A stretch of DNA of 64,000 nucleotides from Oleiphilus messinensis (GCF_002162375.1 NZ_CP021425.1:1671501-1735500), one strand, 5' to 3'; positions 21,883 to 32,583 are shown, numbered from the stretch's first letter. Numbers and translations: made by a program. Notes: generated by a model not told the origin, from the sequence alone.

Positions 21883-21910
21883 TGGTCACAGCATCGAGTT
21901 GCTGTGACCA
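21883..21910 (+). other. Strong 11-pair hairpin in the rimP leader
   Basis: TGGTCACAGCA pairs perfectly with TGCTGTGACCA around the loop TCGAGT. It lies just before the terminator-like element and may be an RNase III or NusA-related processing or regulatory site; function is not shown. Confidence 0.55.
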
Positions 21911-21918
21911 GTAAGAAT

Positions 21919-21940
21919 GTGGGCTGTATGCCCATTTTTT
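21919..21940 (+). terminator. Terminator-like hairpin directly before rimP
   Basis: TGGGC, loop TGTAT, GCCCA followed by six T ends only 25 bases before the rimP start, so it may attenuate the rimP-nusA-infB operon. NusA is known to autoregulate its operon in E. coli. Confidence 0.6.
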
Positions 21941-21965
21941 GTTTGTGTTCAATGAGGTTTTGCTA

Positions 21966-22421
21966 TTGAGTAAATTGGAGATTCTTGAGGCCATTCTGTC
22001 ACCGGTGGTTGAGGGGCTTAACTATGAGTGTTGGGGAGTAGAGTATATTTCTCAGGGGAAGCACTCTGTGTTGCGCGTATATATTGATAAGCCCGACGGG
22101 ATAACTCTTGACGACTGCACTTTGGTCAGTCGGCAGCTCAGTGCTGTTCTCGATGTAGAGGACCCTATTACTACTGAATACACATTGGAAGTATCTTCAC
22201 CTGGAGTGGATAGGCCACTCCTAAAATTAGCGCATTTCGAACAGTTCGCTGGCCATAATGTGCAATTACGCCTGAAAATGCCTTTTGAAGGCAAACGTAA
22301 GTACTCTGGAATAATAAAAGGAATCGAAGGGGAAGACGTCGTCCTGGTCGTCGGTGAACATGAGCTTTTGTTGCCAATCGAGAGTATCGACAAAGCCAAT
22401 ATCGTTCCTCAATTCGATTAG
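21966..22421 (+). CDS. rimP: Ribosome maturation factor RimP
   Basis: A 151-residue factor for 30S subunit maturation. The N-terminal domain contains [20 protein letters not shown] and the signature [34 protein letters not shown] is the most conserved patch; the C-terminal SH3-like domain ends in [14 protein letters not shown]. The TTG start at 21966 ([10 protein letters not shown]) is supported by AATGAGG at 21950-21956 with nine bases spacing; the open frame extends upstream to 21939 but across a terminator-like stem. First gene of rimP-nusA-infB-rbfA-truB. Confidence 0.95.
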   Translation: MSKLEILEAILSPVVEGLNYECWGVEYISQGKHSVLRVYIDKPDGITLDDCTLVSRQLSAVLDVEDPITTEYTLEVSSPGVDRPLLKLAHFEQFAGHNVQLRLKMPFEGKRKYSGIIKGIEGEDVVLVVGEHELLLPIESIDKANIVPQFD

Positions 22422-22449
22422 ACAAGTTTCTTAAAGGCAGGATCACTCA

Positions 22450-23946
22450 ATGAATAAAGACATACTCCAAGTTGTAGAAACCGTTTCCAATGAAAAAGGA
22501 GTGGAAAAAGGCGTCATATTTGAGGCGATTGAGCTGGCTTTGGCGACAGCCACCAAAAAACGTTATGAAGATGAGGAAGCGGCTGATATACGCGTTCTTA
22601 TCGATCGCAAAACCGGGGAATATGAGACCTTCCGACGTTGGTTGGTTGTGGATAATGACGCTGTGCCTGCCTTGGGGACAGAATTGACCCTGCAAGAAGC
22701 AGAAGAAATTGATACCGCGCTGCAGCCTGGTGATACTCATGAAGAGAAAGTCGAGTCTGTAGCATTCGGGCGAATTGGTGCACAAGCCGCCAAGCAGATC
22801 ATTGTGCAAAAAGTTCGGGAAGCTGAACGTGCGAAAATCGTTGACGGTTTCCGGGAGCGCATCAATGAGCTGGTTACCGGTACGGTGAAGAAGGTCACTC
22901 GAGATAATATTATCATCGATCTGGGAAATAACGCAGAAGCATTGTTGCCTCGTGATCAGTTAATTCAGCGTGAGAGCTTCCGCATGGGAGACCGTGTGCG
23001 TGCGTTATTGCGAGAAATTCGTGAGGATGCTCGAGGTGCGCAGCTTATCTTAAGTCGGACTTGTCCGGAGATGCTGATTGAACTGTTTCGAATTGAAGTT
23101 CCCGAAATTGCTGAAGAAGTAATTGAAATTCGAGGTGCTGCCAGAGATCCGGGCTCACGGGCGAAAATCGCAGTCAAAACCAATGATGGACGAATTGATC
23201 CTGTGGGGGCGTGTGTTGGTATGCGTGGCGCACGAGTCCAGGCCGTGTCCAATGAGCTGGGCAGTGAGCGCATCGACATTGTGCTTTGGGATGATAATCC
23301 GGCGCAACTGGTCATCAACGCCATGTCACCAGCTGAAGTTGCTTCGATCGTGGTGGATGAAGACAAGCATACGATGGATGTTGCTGTCTCCGAAGACAAT
23401 CTCGCGATGGCGATCGGGCGTAGCGGTCAAAATGTTCGTCTTGCGAGTGAGCTGACGGGCTGGGAATTGAATGTGATGACCGAAGAAGAAGCCGGGCGTC
23501 AGCAGGAGCAAGAATTTGGTCGGTATGTCGAGTATTTTGAAAACCGGCTCGATGTGGATTCGGACTTGGCATCGGCTCTGGTCAATGAAGGTTTCACCAC
23601 TCTCGAAGAAGTGGCTTATGTGCCAATGGAAGAGATGTTGGGTATTGATGGTTTCGATGAGGATATCGTATCCGAACTTCGTAAACGCGCGAAAGACGTT
23701 TTATTGAATCAGGCAATTGCTTCAGAGGAAGCTTTAGAGGGACAAGAGCCTGATGATGATTTGTTGTCTATGGATGGCATGGATAAACATCTGGCTTATC
23801 AATTGGCCAGTCGGGGAATTATTACGATGGAAGATCTCGCCGAACAGTCGGTAGATGAACTTGTCGAAATAGAAGGTTTGGATGAAGAACGAGCGGCAAA
23901 ACTCATTATGACCGCTCGGGCACCATGGTTTGAAGACCAGCAGTGA
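22450..23946 (+). CDS. nusA: Transcription termination/antitermination factor NusA
   Basis: A 498-residue RNA polymerase-binding factor for pausing, termination and rRNA antitermination. The N-terminal domain is followed by the S1 domain (about 135-200), then KH1 and KH2 (ending with [23 protein letters not shown]). As in E. coli, two C-terminal acidic helix-hairpin repeats are present (about 360-425 with [16 protein letters not shown] and 435-495 with [14 protein letters not shown]). Length is that of the E. coli protein (495). AAGGCAGGA precedes the ATG. It stands 28 bases after rimP and 22 before infB. Confidence 0.98.
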   Translation: MNKDILQVVETVSNEKGVEKGVIFEAIELALATATKKRYEDEEAADIRVLIDRKTGEYETFRRWLVVDNDAVPALGTELTLQEAEEIDTALQPGDTHEEKVESVAFGRIGAQAAKQIIVQKVREAERAKIVDGFRERINELVTGTVKKVTRDNIIIDLGNNAEALLPRDQLIQRESFRMGDRVRALLREIREDARGAQLILSRTCPEMLIELFRIEVPEIAEEVIEIRGAARDPGSRAKIAVKTNDGRIDPVGACVGMRGARVQAVSNELGSERIDIVLWDDNPAQLVINAMSPAEVASIVVDEDKHTMDVAVSEDNLAMAIGRSGQNVRLASELTGWELNVMTEEEAGRQQEQEFGRYVEYFENRLDVDSDLASALVNEGFTTLEEVAYVPMEEMLGIDGFDEDIVSELRKRAKDVLLNQAIASEEALEGQEPDDDLLSMDGMDKHLAYQLASRGIITMEDLAEQSVDELVEIEGLDEERAAKLIMTARAPWFEDQQ

Positions 23947-23968
23947 TTGATTACAGGAGGAAGCACTA

Positions 23969-26626
23969 ATGGCGGAAGTGACCGTTAAACAACTTGCCGA
24001 GGATGTGGGAGCCCCTGTAGATCGTCTGCTGAAACAGATTCAGGACGCAGGTCTGGCTACCAAGAAAGAAAACGATATCGTGACAGATGATGAGAAACAA
24101 CAATTGTTGGCGTTTCTCAAAAAGAGTCATGGTGACTCTAATTCGGAGCCGAAGAAGATTACTTTAAAACGTAAAACGACAACTACGCTGAAAAGCTCTG
24201 GCGGTGCCGGAAAAGCGAAAACAGTCAATGTTGAAGTAAGAAAAAAGAAAACGTACATCAAGCGTGCAGAAGCACCTCAAGATGCGCCAGCAGGAGAGGA
24301 TGTTGAGGCAGAAGAGTTGGCTGTCCAGGAGCAGGATGCTGTTGCTGAGAGCCAAGCTTCAAGTGCTTCTGAAGCGACCTCGATTGAGGTCACCGCTGAA
24401 GCTAATGCGCAACAAGTCGAGGCAGAGCAACCTGCAGTGTCAGAAGTAAGTATTGCTGAGGAAACGGCTGCCCCAGAGGCTGCAGTTAGTGTAAAGGAAG
24501 AGGTTGTTGAAACCGATACGACAGCTACTCAAGTTGCACCGGCTGAATCAGAGGCGGTAGCAACTCCAGCGGCTGCAAAAGAAGGCGCTACGGAAGCCCA
24601 GCCGGAAAAATCAGCAGAAGCTTCAGATGATTCGCCAAAGAACGATCCGAAAAAGGCGAAGAAGAAAAAACACAAAGAGTCTCTGGATCGAGAGGAACAG
24701 GAGCGGCATCGTCGTACTGAAAAAGGCCGATCCACGCCACATAAAATCAACTCACCCCGTGTTAACGAGTTTGATGAGCTGGATTTTGAGGGTGGTCTCG
24801 GGTCTAAACGAATCCGCAGGAAGAAAAAAGCGAAAGACAAAACCCATGGTTTTGAGAAGCCGACTCAGCCTGTTGTGAAAGAGATCGCGATCCCGGAGAG
24901 TGTTTCTGTATCGGATCTCGCTAACAAAATGTCCGTGAAGGCGACCGAGGTTATCAAGGTTCTGATGGGGATGGGTGTGATGGCGACGATCAATCAGGTG
25001 ATTGATCAGGAAACAGCCATACTCGTTGTTGAAGAAAAAGGTCATACCTACAAGCTGCTCCGGGAAAATGCAGTTGAAGAAGCGTTAATCGATTCTATCA
25101 GCTACGAGGGTGAAGAGGTGGTTCGTGCGCCAGTTGTCAGTGTAATGGGGCACGTTGATCACGGTAAAACATCTTTGCTTGATTATATTCGTAGAACCAA
25201 GGTGGCGGCAGGGGAGTCCGGTGGTATTACCCAGCATATCGGTGCTTATCATGTAGAAACAGATCATGGCATGGTTTCGTTTCTGGATACGCCAGGCCAC
25301 GCCGCATTTACGGCGATGCGTGCTCGAGGTGCTCAGTGTACTGATATCGTAATTCTGGTTGTAGCCGCAGATGATGGTGTTATGCCTCAAACTGAAGAAG
25401 CCGTGCATCACGCACGCTCCGCCGGTGTACCGGTTGTTGTGGCGGTTAACAAGATCGATAAAGAGGCAGCGGATCCTGATCGGGTCAAAAACGAGTTGTC
25501 TGCTTTGGATGTTATCCCTGAAGACTGGGGTGGAGATGTTCAGTTCGTAAATGTATCAGCTCATACCGGTCAGGGAATCGATGAGCTTATCGATGCAGTA
25601 CTTTTACAGGCTGAGATACTGGAATTAAAAGCCGTGAAGGACGTTCCGGCAAAAGGTGTCGTGGTCGAATCCAGCCTGGATCGCGGACGTGGTTCAGTTG
25701 CTACCGTATTGGTTCAAAATGGGACGTTGCGGCAGGGCGATATCGTTATCGCGGGTATGCATTTTGGTAAAGTGCGAGCAATGCTGGACGAGGCTGGTGC
25801 GAAAGTCGATGGTGCCGGTCCATCAATACCTGTTGAAATTCTGGGCCTCAATGGCACTCCCGATGCTGGCGACGACTTTTTCGTTGTTCCGGATGAACGA
25901 AAAGCCCGTGAAGTTGCCAATTTCCGAATGGGTAAATTCAGAACAGAGCGTATCGAGCGACAGCAATCTGCCAAACTGGAGAATCTGTTCCAGAATATGG
26001 GACAGGATGAGGTTAAGAACCTCAATATTGTTTTGAAAACCGATGTTCGTGGTTCACTTGAAGCCCTTACGAGTGCTTTGGCTGACCTGGGTAACGAAGA
26101 AGTTCAAGTCAAAGTCATCTCCAGTGGTGTTGGCGGTATCGCAGAAACGGATGCTAACCTCGCGTTTGCGTCTGATGCGGTTATGATCGGTTTTAACGTT
26201 CGGGCTGACGCTGCGGCGAAGAAGATCGTCGAGCGTGAAGGTCTTGATCTACGTTACTACAGTGTTATCTACGACATTATTGATGATGTCAGACAGGCAC
26301 TGACAGGTATGCTTGCACCTGAGTATAGAGAAGAAATTATCGGTGTGGCTGAAGTGCGTGATACTTTCCGCTCACCGAAATTTGGCCAGGTTGCTGGCTG
26401 TATGGTGCAAGAAGGTTCGGTATACCGGAATAAACCTATTCGTGTTTTGCGTGACAACGTGGTTATTTTTGAAGGTGAGCTGGAATCATTACGCCGCTTC
26501 AAAGATGATGTCAATGAAGTTCGTTCCGGTATGGAGTGTGGTATTGGTGTGAAGAACTACGACGTCAAGGTTGGTGATAAGATCGAGGTTTACGATAAAG
26601 TCAAAGTTGAACGTCAACTTAAATAG
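23969..26626 (+). CDS. infB: Translation initiation factor IF-2
   Basis: An 885-residue GTPase that places fMet-tRNA on the ribosome. An N-terminal IF2-N domain ([20 protein letters not shown]) is followed by a long low-complexity Ala/Glu/Lys linker (about 60-290), a second IF2-N-like segment, and the G domain with GHVDHGKT near residue 394, DTPGHAAF and NKIDK. Domains II, III and the fMet-tRNA-binding C2 domain follow ([21 protein letters not shown]). Full length. AGGAGG precedes the ATG. In-frame internal starts that would yield IF2-beta forms exist but were not assigned. Confidence 0.98.
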   Translation: MAEVTVKQLAEDVGAPVDRLLKQIQDAGLATKKENDIVTDDEKQQLLAFLKKSHGDSNSEPKKITLKRKTTTTLKSSGGAGKAKTVNVEVRKKKTYIKRAEAPQDAPAGEDVEAEELAVQEQDAVAESQASSASEATSIEVTAEANAQQVEAEQPAVSEVSIAEETAAPEAAVSVKEEVVETDTTATQVAPAESEAVATPAAAKEGATEAQPEKSAEASDDSPKNDPKKAKKKKHKESLDREEQERHRRTEKGRSTPHKINSPRVNEFDELDFEGGLGSKRIRRKKKAKDKTHGFEKPTQPVVKEIAIPESVSVSDLANKMSVKATEVIKVLMGMGVMATINQVIDQETAILVVEEKGHTYKLLRENAVEEALIDSISYEGEEVVRAPVVSVMGHVDHGKTSLLDYIRRTKVAAGESGGITQHIGAYHVETDHGMVSFLDTPGHAAFTAMRARGAQCTDIVILVVAADDGVMPQTEEAVHHARSAGVPVVVAVNKIDKEAADPDRVKNELSALDVIPEDWGGDVQFVNVSAHTGQGIDELIDAVLLQAEILELKAVKDVPAKGVVVESSLDRGRGSVATVLVQNGTLRQGDIVIAGMHFGKVRAMLDEAGAKVDGAGPSIPVEILGLNGTPDAGDDFFVVPDERKAREVANFRMGKFRTERIERQQSAKLENLFQNMGQDEVKNLNIVLKTDVRGSLEALTSALADLGNEEVQVKVISSGVGGIAETDANLAFASDAVMIGFNVRADAAAKKIVEREGLDLRYYSVIYDIIDDVRQALTGMLAPEYREEIIGVAEVRDTFRSPKFGQVAGCMVQEGSVYRNKPIRVLRDNVVIFEGELESLRRFKDDVNEVRSGMECGIGVKNYDVKVGDKIEVYDKVKVERQLK

Positions 26627-26670
26627 GTTGTTCGTTAGAAAAGTTGGAAGAGGGTGACTTGTCCGGCTTA

Positions 26671-26709
26671 AAAAAAACCGGTGTGGCTATGGGCTGCATC
26701 GGTTTTTTG
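26671..26709 (+). terminator. Terminator between infB and rbfA
   Basis: AAAAAAACCGGTG pairs with CATCGGTTTTTT around a 13-base loop, giving an A-tract/T-tract hairpin. It may split the operon or be read through in part. Confidence 0.65.
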
Positions 26710-26835
26710 TCATTTGTGCGTATTCTTACTTCAGGTCAGGGATGGTGCTTATTAAGTGTTTTTTTGCTTAGAAGTATTCTGATTTGGAGAAAGTTTCAAA
26801 CGGTGCGCTTGCAGCACCAGTATAGAGGTTAAATT

Positions 26836-27258
26836 ATGCCCCGTGAGTTTAGTCGTCCGCAGCGTTTAGGGGATCAGCTTCAAAAGGAACTGGCTGTGTT
26901 GCTGCAAAGAGAAGTTCGCGACCCCCGTGTTTCCATGCTCAGTGTTAACGCTGTCAAGGTGAGCAAGGATTTGGGATATGCAGATGTTTACTATTCAGTC
27001 ATTGGTACGGAAGAGTTGGCTGAGGACTCACCTAAAATTCAGGAAATCCAGAAAGTACTAAAGGGCGCGTCTGGTTTTTTGCGCACCCAGCTTGGTGCCC
27101 GGGTGAAAACCAGAATCGTGCCACACCTCAGATTTCATTTTGATGCTGCAGTTATTCAGGGTCGCCATCTATCCAGTCTGATTGACCGTGCACGAAACGA
27201 AGATAATAGTCGTGCTATCCAGCGAGGGGACGATTCCGATGTGGATGAACAGGGCTAA
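26836..27258 (+). CDS. rbfA: 30S ribosome-binding factor RbfA
   Basis: A 140-residue KH-type factor for 16S rRNA 5'-end maturation and cold adaptation. Typical features are REFSRPQRLGDQLQKELAVLLQREVRDPRV at the N-terminus, then VSKDLGYADVYYSV, and VKTRIVPHLRFHFD near residue 100; the C-terminal tail is acidic. Length is as expected. It is followed after two bases by the GTG of truB, so coupling is likely. Confidence 0.96.
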   Translation: MPREFSRPQRLGDQLQKELAVLLQREVRDPRVSMLSVNAVKVSKDLGYADVYYSVIGTEELAEDSPKIQEIQKVLKGASGFLRTQLGARVKTRIVPHLRFHFDAAVIQGRHLSSLIDRARNEDNSRAIQRGDDSDVDEQG

Positions 27259-27260
27259 CG

Positions 27261-28283
27261 GTGGGCAGTAGACGGAAAAAAGGTCGTTTGATTGATGGCG
27301 TTTTCTTGCTGAATAAAGATGAAGGTGTCACTTCCAACTTTATTATGCAAAAGGTCAAGCGTCTATTCGATGCCCAAAAAGCTGGGCATACTGGCAGTCT
27401 GGATCCCTTGGCGACCGGAGTCTTACCAATCTGTCTCGGTGAGGCAACCAAGTTCGCAGCCCGAGGTCTGGATGCCAATAAGGGCTACGAGGCTACCGCG
27501 AAGTTGGGACAAATCACAGAAACCGGTGATCGTGAAGGTGCCTTGGTAAAGTGTTCTGATGTGCCTGAGTTGAGTCGGGATGAAGTCGAAGCGGTGATTC
27601 AGCGATTTTCAGGCGTGATTACACAGGTACCCTCAATGTATTCTGCCCTGAAGTATCAGGGAAAACCCCTATACGAGTATGCCAGGGCCGGGCAAGTTGT
27701 ACCCAGAAAATCAAGGGAAATTCAGATTTTTGAAATCGAGTTGCTCCGGTTTGAAGGTGATGAGCTTGATATCCGGGTGTTCTGCAGTAAAGGAACGTAT
27801 ATCAGGACACTGGTTGAGGATATTGGGCTGGCCTTGGGCTGTGGTGCCCATGTGACCAAGTTGCATCGAATACAGGCGGGGCCGTTTTCGATCGAGCAAT
27901 GTATGTCTCTTGCGCAGTTATCTGAGCTGCTAGATGAAAGTGAAGCGGGTAAGTCCTATTCGAGAATGGACGAAACCTTGCTGCCCCTTGATGAAATGCT
28001 CTCAGATTTGCCTATTCTAGCGCTCGAGGATACAATGCGTGACGCATTTGTTCACGGACAGTCTGTGCGTGTTAGTCAGGCGGAAATAAGCCGGGTGTTT
28101 GACTGCCAGAGCGTATTTGACTACCAGAGCGTATTTGACCACCAGAACTTGGCCGTAGAGTCTGAAGTGCGTGTTTATGGACGGGTAAACGACAATAGTT
28201 GTGAACAACAGTTTTTAGGGCTCGCATCGCTCACCATCGAGGGGGATGTGAATCCGCGCAGGTTAATTGCCTTTAGCGGGTAG
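27261..28283 (+). CDS. truB: tRNA pseudouridine(55) synthase TruB
   Basis: A 340-residue synthase making pseudouridine 55 in the T-loop of tRNAs. The N-terminal motif is GVFLLNKDEGVTSN; the catalytic Asp lies in HTGSLDPLATGVLPICLGEATKF; KYQGKPLYEYARAG and CSKGTYIRTLVEDIG complete the core, and a C-terminal PUA-like domain follows. The start is GTG 27261, two bases after rbfA. Unusual: three tandem 18-base repeats (28095-28148) encode VFDCQS-VFDYQS-VFDHQN within the C-terminal domain, making the protein longer than E. coli TruB (314 aa). Confidence 0.95.
   Translation: MGSRRKKGRLIDGVFLLNKDEGVTSNFIMQKVKRLFDAQKAGHTGSLDPLATGVLPICLGEATKFAARGLDANKGYEATAKLGQITETGDREGALVKCSDVPELSRDEVEAVIQRFSGVITQVPSMYSALKYQGKPLYEYARAGQVVPRKSREIQIFEIELLRFEGDELDIRVFCSKGTYIRTLVEDIGLALGCGAHVTKLHRIQAGPFSIEQCMSLAQLSELLDESEAGKSYSRMDETLLPLDEMLSDLPILALEDTMRDAFVHGQSVRVSQAEISRVFDCQSVFDYQSVFDHQNLAVESEVRVYGRVNDNSCEQQFLGLASLTIEGDVNPRRLIAFSG
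28095..28148 (+). repeat. Three tandem 18-base repeats inside truB
   Basis: Units at 28095-28112, 28113-28130 and 28131-28148 share GT(G/A)TTTGAC(T/C)(G/A)CCAGA(G)C-like sequence and encode a six-residue repeat VFDxQS/N in frame. Divergence between units is low (two to four bases), which suggests recent slippage or duplication. Confidence 0.85.
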
Positions 28284-28362
28284 TTAAACACATACGGTAA
28301 CTGTAAATATGCACGGTTACACGTATTTATCATGAAACGCATATTATATCGGAGATTAAGCA

Positions 28363-28632
28363 ATGGCATTATCTGCTGAAGAAAAAGCAAGCATCCTGAA
28401 AGAGTATCAAAAAGCGGAAGGTGACACAGGTTCACCGGAAGTTCAGGTTGCGTTGTTGAGTGCAAATATCAACAAACTTCAGGGTCACTTCAAGGCAAAC
28501 AAGAAAGACCATCACTCTCGTCGTGGTCTGATTCGTATGGTTAACCACCGTCGTAAGCTTCTGGATTACCTGAAGAGCAAAGATGCGGATCGCTATCTTG
28601 AGCTGATCGGCAAATTGGGATTACGTCGCTAA
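28363..28632 (+). CDS. rpsO: 30S ribosomal protein S15
   Basis: An 89-residue primary rRNA-binding protein of the small subunit. The protein shows the family motifs [35 protein letters not shown] and [14 protein letters not shown]. Length matches the E. coli protein (89). GGAGATTAAGCA precedes the ATG. It lies between truB and pnp, the conserved order, and has its own terminator. Confidence 0.99.
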   Translation: MALSAEEKASILKEYQKAEGDTGSPEVQVALLSANINKLQGHFKANKKDHHSRRGLIRMVNHRRKLLDYLKSKDADRYLELIGKLGLRR

Positions 28633-28671
28633 TTCCGATAGTAAAGCTATACTTGCTTATACTATGAATCT

Positions 28672-28709
28672 GGTACCGGGGCCTGTTTCAGGCGTCCGGT
28701 ACTTTTTTA
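28672..28709 (+). terminator. Terminator between rpsO and pnp
   Basis: GTACCGG and GCCTG pair with CAGGC and CCGGTAC around the loop TTT, followed by six T; a GC-rich stem of 12 pairs with a small internal bulge. Confidence 0.88.
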
Positions 28710-28927
28710 TTTGAATTTAAGTAAATCTTCAGAGCGGTATACACAAGATTAGTGATCTCTGATTAATCGTTTGTGGCTTCGTAACCTTCCAGTTCCAGAG
28801 GCCTCAAAGTATTAATCAGAGCCTGTGTAAAGGCTTGTGCCTTCAATGCTTGCAGGTGGTTAGTTTTGGGTTGCCTGTTCTGAGCCTTATAGAAGAATTT
28901 CACGCGTTAGAAAATCAAGGAGAACAT

Positions 28928-31030
28928 GTGAATCCAATTACTAAAAGTTTTCAATTTGGCGGTTCCACCGTCACCCTAGAAACCGGTCGAGTTGCACGAC
29001 AGGCAACCGGTGCTGTGCTCGCATCCATCGATGATACCAGCGTTCTGGCGACCGTTGTAGCGGCAAAAGATGCACGCCCTGATCAAGATTTCTTCCCGCT
29101 GTCAGTACATTATCAGGAAAAACTCTACTCGGTAGGTCGTATTCCCGGTGGCTTCTTCAAGCGTGAGGGACGTCCTACTGAAAAGGAGACGTTGACTTCC
29201 CGGTTGATCGATCGACCTATCCGTCCTTTGTTCCCGAATGGTTTCATGAACGAAGTTCAGGTTATCTGTACTGTGGTTTCAGCAAACAAAAGTGTTGATC
29301 CTGACATCCTGGCCATGCTCGCAACATCTGCAGCACTGGCGGTATCCGGCATTCCATTTAATGGCCCAGTCGGCGCTGCCCGAGTAGGCTTTACTGAGGA
29401 TGAGGGTTACATTCTCAATCCTACATTTGAAGCGCTCGACGGGTCGCTGTTGGATATGGTTGTCGCTGGAACCAAAGACGCTGTGTTAATGGTCGAATCT
29501 GAAGCGAAAGAACTGACCGAAGATGAAATGCTGGGAGCTGTGCTGTTTGCCCATCAAGAGATGCAAGTTGCAATCGACGCAATCACAGAATTCGCGGCGG
29601 AAGTGGGAACGCCATCCTGGGAGTGGAGTGCGCCGGAAGGTAATAAACCGCTTTTGGAAGCGCTGAGTGAGAAATATGGTTCTGCGATTTCCGAAGCTTA
29701 CACGATCAGCGAAAAAATGGCCCGTTACAGCCGCCTGGATGCGTTACGATCTGAAGCCGCTGCAGCGCTTGGGGGAGATGAGGAAGGTCAGCCATCCGCA
29801 GATGAAGTAAAAGATGTATTTAAGAAGCTTGAGAAGACGATCGTACGTGGTCGCGTAATTGATGGTCAGGCAAGGATTGACGGTCGTGATAACAAAACCG
29901 TTCGTCCGATTGATGTTGAAGTTGGTGTGCTGCCGAATGCGCATGGCTCTGCGTTGTTTACTCGAGGTGAGACCCAGGCTTTGGTTGTGGCCACTCTGGG
30001 TGCGATTCGCGATGTGCAAATCGTGGATGCATTGGAAGGCGAAAAGAAAGAGCCGTTCATGTTGCATTACAACTTCCCTCCATATTCCGTGGGAGAATGT
30101 GGTCGTATGGGTGGTGCAGGTCGTCGTGAAATTGGCCACGGACGTTTGGCCAAACGTGGTGTCCAGGCAACGATGCCCGTAGTAGATGAATTTCCTTATG
30201 CAATCCGTGTTGTTTCAGAAATCACCGAGTCCAATGGCTCGAGTTCGATGGCCAGTGTGTGCGGAAGCAGTCTGGCATTGATGGATGCAGGTGTACCTAT
30301 TACTGCTCCGGTTGCCGGTATCGCCATGGGCTTGGTGAAGGAAGGCGAAAAGTTCGCAGTTCTGACCGATATCCTCGGTGATGAAGACCACCTCGGTGAT
30401 ATGGATTTTAAAGTAGCAGGTACCTCGGAAGGGATCACCGCACTGCAGATGGATATCAAGATCGAGGGCATCACTGAAGAGATTATGGAAGTAGCTCTGG
30501 GTCAAGCTCATACCGCGCGTATCCACATTTTGGGTGAGATGGGCAAAGTTATCGACAAGTCCCGTGATGACGTATCTGACAAAGCACCGAAAATGCATAC
30601 CATGAAGATTGACCCTGAGAAAATTCGGGATCTAATCGGTAAAGGTGGTGCAACAATTCGTTCAATCTGTGAAGATACTGGTGCGTCAATCGATATTGAA
30701 GATGATGGCCAGGTTCGTATTTATGCGGAAGATAAAATCATGGCAGATGCAGCTATCGAGCGTGTGTTTGCGGTAACGGCTGAAGCGGAAGTTGGCAAGG
30801 TTTACAAAGGCAAGGTAGAGCGAATTGTAGATTTTGGTGCTTTTGTTAATATTTTGCCTGGTAAAGATGGTTTGGTTCACATTTCCCAGATCTCTGAAGA
30901 GCGTGTGAACAACGTTTCAGATGTTTTGTCAGAAGGGCAGGAGGTGTTTGTTAAAGTGCTGGATATCGATGCTCGTGGACGCATCAAGTTGAGCATGAAG
31001 TCCATCTCAGAAGAAGAAATGAACGGCTAG
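28928..31030 (+). CDS. pnp: Polyribonucleotide nucleotidyltransferase (PNPase)
   Basis: A 700-residue 3'-5' phosphorolytic exoribonuclease and degradosome component. Two RNase PH domains flank an all-helical domain; motifs include [28 protein letters not shown] in the first, and [24 protein letters not shown] in the second core. The KH domain starts near residue 555 ([15 protein letters not shown]) and the S1 domain near 622 ([26 protein letters not shown]). The GTG at 28928 is chosen because AAGGAG at 28918-28923 is well spaced and the protein then begins [11 protein letters not shown] as in pseudomonads; the frame is open further upstream. Confidence 0.97.
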   Translation: MNPITKSFQFGGSTVTLETGRVARQATGAVLASIDDTSVLATVVAAKDARPDQDFFPLSVHYQEKLYSVGRIPGGFFKREGRPTEKETLTSRLIDRPIRPLFPNGFMNEVQVICTVVSANKSVDPDILAMLATSAALAVSGIPFNGPVGAARVGFTEDEGYILNPTFEALDGSLLDMVVAGTKDAVLMVESEAKELTEDEMLGAVLFAHQEMQVAIDAITEFAAEVGTPSWEWSAPEGNKPLLEALSEKYGSAISEAYTISEKMARYSRLDALRSEAAAALGGDEEGQPSADEVKDVFKKLEKTIVRGRVIDGQARIDGRDNKTVRPIDVEVGVLPNAHGSALFTRGETQALVVATLGAIRDVQIVDALEGEKKEPFMLHYNFPPYSVGECGRMGGAGRREIGHGRLAKRGVQATMPVVDEFPYAIRVVSEITESNGSSSMASVCGSSLALMDAGVPITAPVAGIAMGLVKEGEKFAVLTDILGDEDHLGDMDFKVAGTSEGITALQMDIKIEGITEEIMEVALGQAHTARIHILGEMGKVIDKSRDDVSDKAPKMHTMKIDPEKIRDLIGKGGATIRSICEDTGASIDIEDDGQVRIYAEDKIMADAAIERVFAVTAEAEVGKVYKGKVERIVDFGAFVNILPGKDGLVHISQISEERVNNVSDVLSEGQEVFVKVLDIDARGRIKLSMKSISEEEMNG

Positions 31031-31043
31031 TTTGTTCATTAAT

Positions 31044-31067
31044 CCGGGCGCTGTATTCAGCGCCCGG
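31044..31067. terminator. GC-rich hairpin after pnp
   Basis: CCGGGCGCTG, loop TATT, CAGCGCCCGG: a perfect 10-pair stem 13 bases after pnp and before the convergent livF. No T-run follows on either strand, so it could be a weak terminator or a 3'-end protecting structure. Confidence 0.6.
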
Positions 31068-31126
31068 AAGCTGATCGCTTTCCATCTTAAGCGAAAATTG
31101 GCGGTCTGGTGACCGGTGATGACTCG

Positions 31127-31831
31127 CTATCCTCCCAAATATGCTTTCCTTACTTCTTCATTGGTCAGCAAATTTGCCCCGGTGTCTTGCAACACAATTT
31201 CACCATTTTCAATTACGTAACCTCTATCGGCCAACTTAAGCGCCTGATTGGCATTTTGTTCGACCAGAAATATTGTCATTCCCCGGCTTCTGAGTTGATC
31301 GATAATTTCGAAAATCTGGTTAATGATAATGGGCGCAAGCCCCAATGAAGGCTCATCAAGAAACAGTAATTTTGGCTGCGTCATCAATGCTCTGCCAATT
31401 GCCAGCATTTGTTGTTCGCCGCCGGACATGGTGCCGCTGCGTTGACTCTCCCGCTCTTTGAGTCGGGGGAACAGGCTGAATACGTACTCCAGCGTTTCAT
31501 CGAACTGTGCTTTGGCTGTGAAAAAACCGCCCATGTGCAGATTTTCTGCCACCGTCAGCCCGGGAAATATGCGTCGTCCCTCTGGCACGATTGCAATTCC
31601 GCTGCGCATGATTTGAGATGTTGGCTTTCCGGTGATGTCCTCTCCCTGATAAATGATTTTTCCGGCACTGGGTTTCGGGTCGCCACAGATACTCATCAGT
31701 AGCGTCGATTTACCCGCTCCGTTTGCACCGATCAAAGAGACTATTTCGCCCTCATTCACATCGATTGTAACCCCTCGCAGCGCTTCAATTTTACCGTAGT
31801 GAGTATGGATGTTATCGACTTTCAGCATCAT
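31127..31831 (-). CDS. livF: Branched-chain amino acid ABC transporter ATPase LivF
   Basis: A 234-residue ABC ATPase, second nucleotide-binding subunit of the high-affinity leucine/isoleucine/valine importer. Walker A is GANGAGKST near residue 37, the signature is MSGGEQQMLAIGRALM, Walker B is LLFLDEPSLGLAP, and the switch His is in FLVEQNANQAL (an Asn/Gln-rich H-loop variant typical of LivF). Length is that of E. coli LivF (237). Last gene of livKHMGF, overlapping livG by four bases (ATGA). Confidence 0.96.
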   Translation of the reverse strand: MMLKVDNIHTHYGKIEALRGVTIDVNEGEIVSLIGANGAGKSTLLMSICGDPKPSAGKIIYQGEDITGKPTSQIMRSGIAIVPEGRRIFPGLTVAENLHMGGFFTAKAQFDETLEYVFSLFPRLKERESQRSGTMSGGEQQMLAIGRALMTQPKLLFLDEPSLGLAPIIINQIFEIIDQLRSRGMTIFLVEQNANQALKLADRGYVIENGEIVLQDTGANLLTNEEVRKAYLGG

Positions 31832-32583
31832 ACTTCTCCCAGGTAAGCTTTTATAACGTCAGGGTTGGTGCGAATTTCTTCCGGTTTTCCGCTGGCCAGG
31901 GGTTGTCCTTGATTAATGACTACAATTTCATCTGAAATCCCCATCACCAGACTCATATCATGTTCGATCAAAAGAATCGCGATATTGTAGTCTTCCTTGA
32001 GACTTACGATCAGCTCATCGAGATCCTTGGTTTCCCGGGGGTTCAGCCCGGCTGCAGGCTCGTCCAGCATCAGCATCCGTGGTTTGGTGACCATACAGCG
32101 AGCGATTTCGAGTCGCCGTTGCTGACCATAAGCGAGGTTTCCGGCTTCCCGGTTGGCCAGGTCGAGCAAATTTACTTTCTCCAGCCAGTATGCCGCATGA
32201 TCCATAGCCTCTCGTTCTTTGCGACGATAGGAGGGGGTGGTGAACAAACCGGCTAACAGATTTGTATTCACATGCCGATGTTGAGCGACCAGCAGGTTCT
32301 CGATCACGGTCATGCTATTGAACAGTCGCACATGCTGGAATGTTCTGACCATGCCTTTTCTGGAGATCTTATAGTCTGGGAGGCCCTGAATTTCTACACC
32401 ATCCAGTTTAACCTTGCCACCGGTCGGGCGGTAAAAACCGCTAATACAGTTAAATACCGTTGTTTTACCGGCACCATTGGGGCCAATAATCGATACGATT
32501 TCTTTATCACTTATTTTCAGGGAGACACCATCAACTGCGAGCAAACCACCGAAACGCATTGATAGATTTTCAACTTCGAGCAT
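31828..32583 (-). CDS. livG: Branched-chain amino acid ABC transporter ATPase LivG
   Basis: A 251-residue ABC ATPase, partner of LivF. Walker A is GPNGAGKTT, the Q-loop region is VRTFQHVRLF, the signature is LAYGQQRRLEIARC, Walker B is MLMLDEPAAGLNP with the LivG-type Pro after it, and the H-loop is LLIEHDMSLVM. The C-terminus KPEEIRTNPDVIKAYLGE is characteristic of LivG. It lies three bases after livM and overlaps livF. Confidence 0.96.
   Translation of the reverse strand: MLEVENLSMRFGGLLAVDGVSLKISDKEIVSIIGPNGAGKTTVFNCISGFYRPTGGKVKLDGVEIQGLPDYKISRKGMVRTFQHVRLFNSMTVIENLLVAQHRHVNTNLLAGLFTTPSYRRKEREAMDHAAYWLEKVNLLDLANREAGNLAYGQQRRLEIARCMVTKPRMLMLDEPAAGLNPRETKDLDELIVSLKEDYNIAILLIEHDMSLVMGISDEIVVINQGQPLASGKPEEIRTNPDVIKAYLGEV

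Larger units (their letters stand above)
21263..21965. other. Long non-coding leader between tRNA-Leu and rimP
   Basis: About 700 bases without a credible gene or second tRNA. The sequence is T-rich and, near its end, highly structured: CTCTA/TAGAG at about 21857-21870, a perfect 11-pair hairpin at 21883-21910 and a terminator-like hairpin at 21919-21940. It is probably the long 5' leader of the rimP-nusA-infB operon. Confidence 0.6.

Noticed and set aside
21263-21965. Second tRNA (Met) after tRNA-Leu
   Set aside because: No GGTTCAA-type T-loop with matching acceptor stem and CAT anticodon loop was found in this stretch.
26644-26832. 62-codon frame between infB and rbfA
   Set aside because: It spans the infB terminator hairpin and has no family match or good start context.
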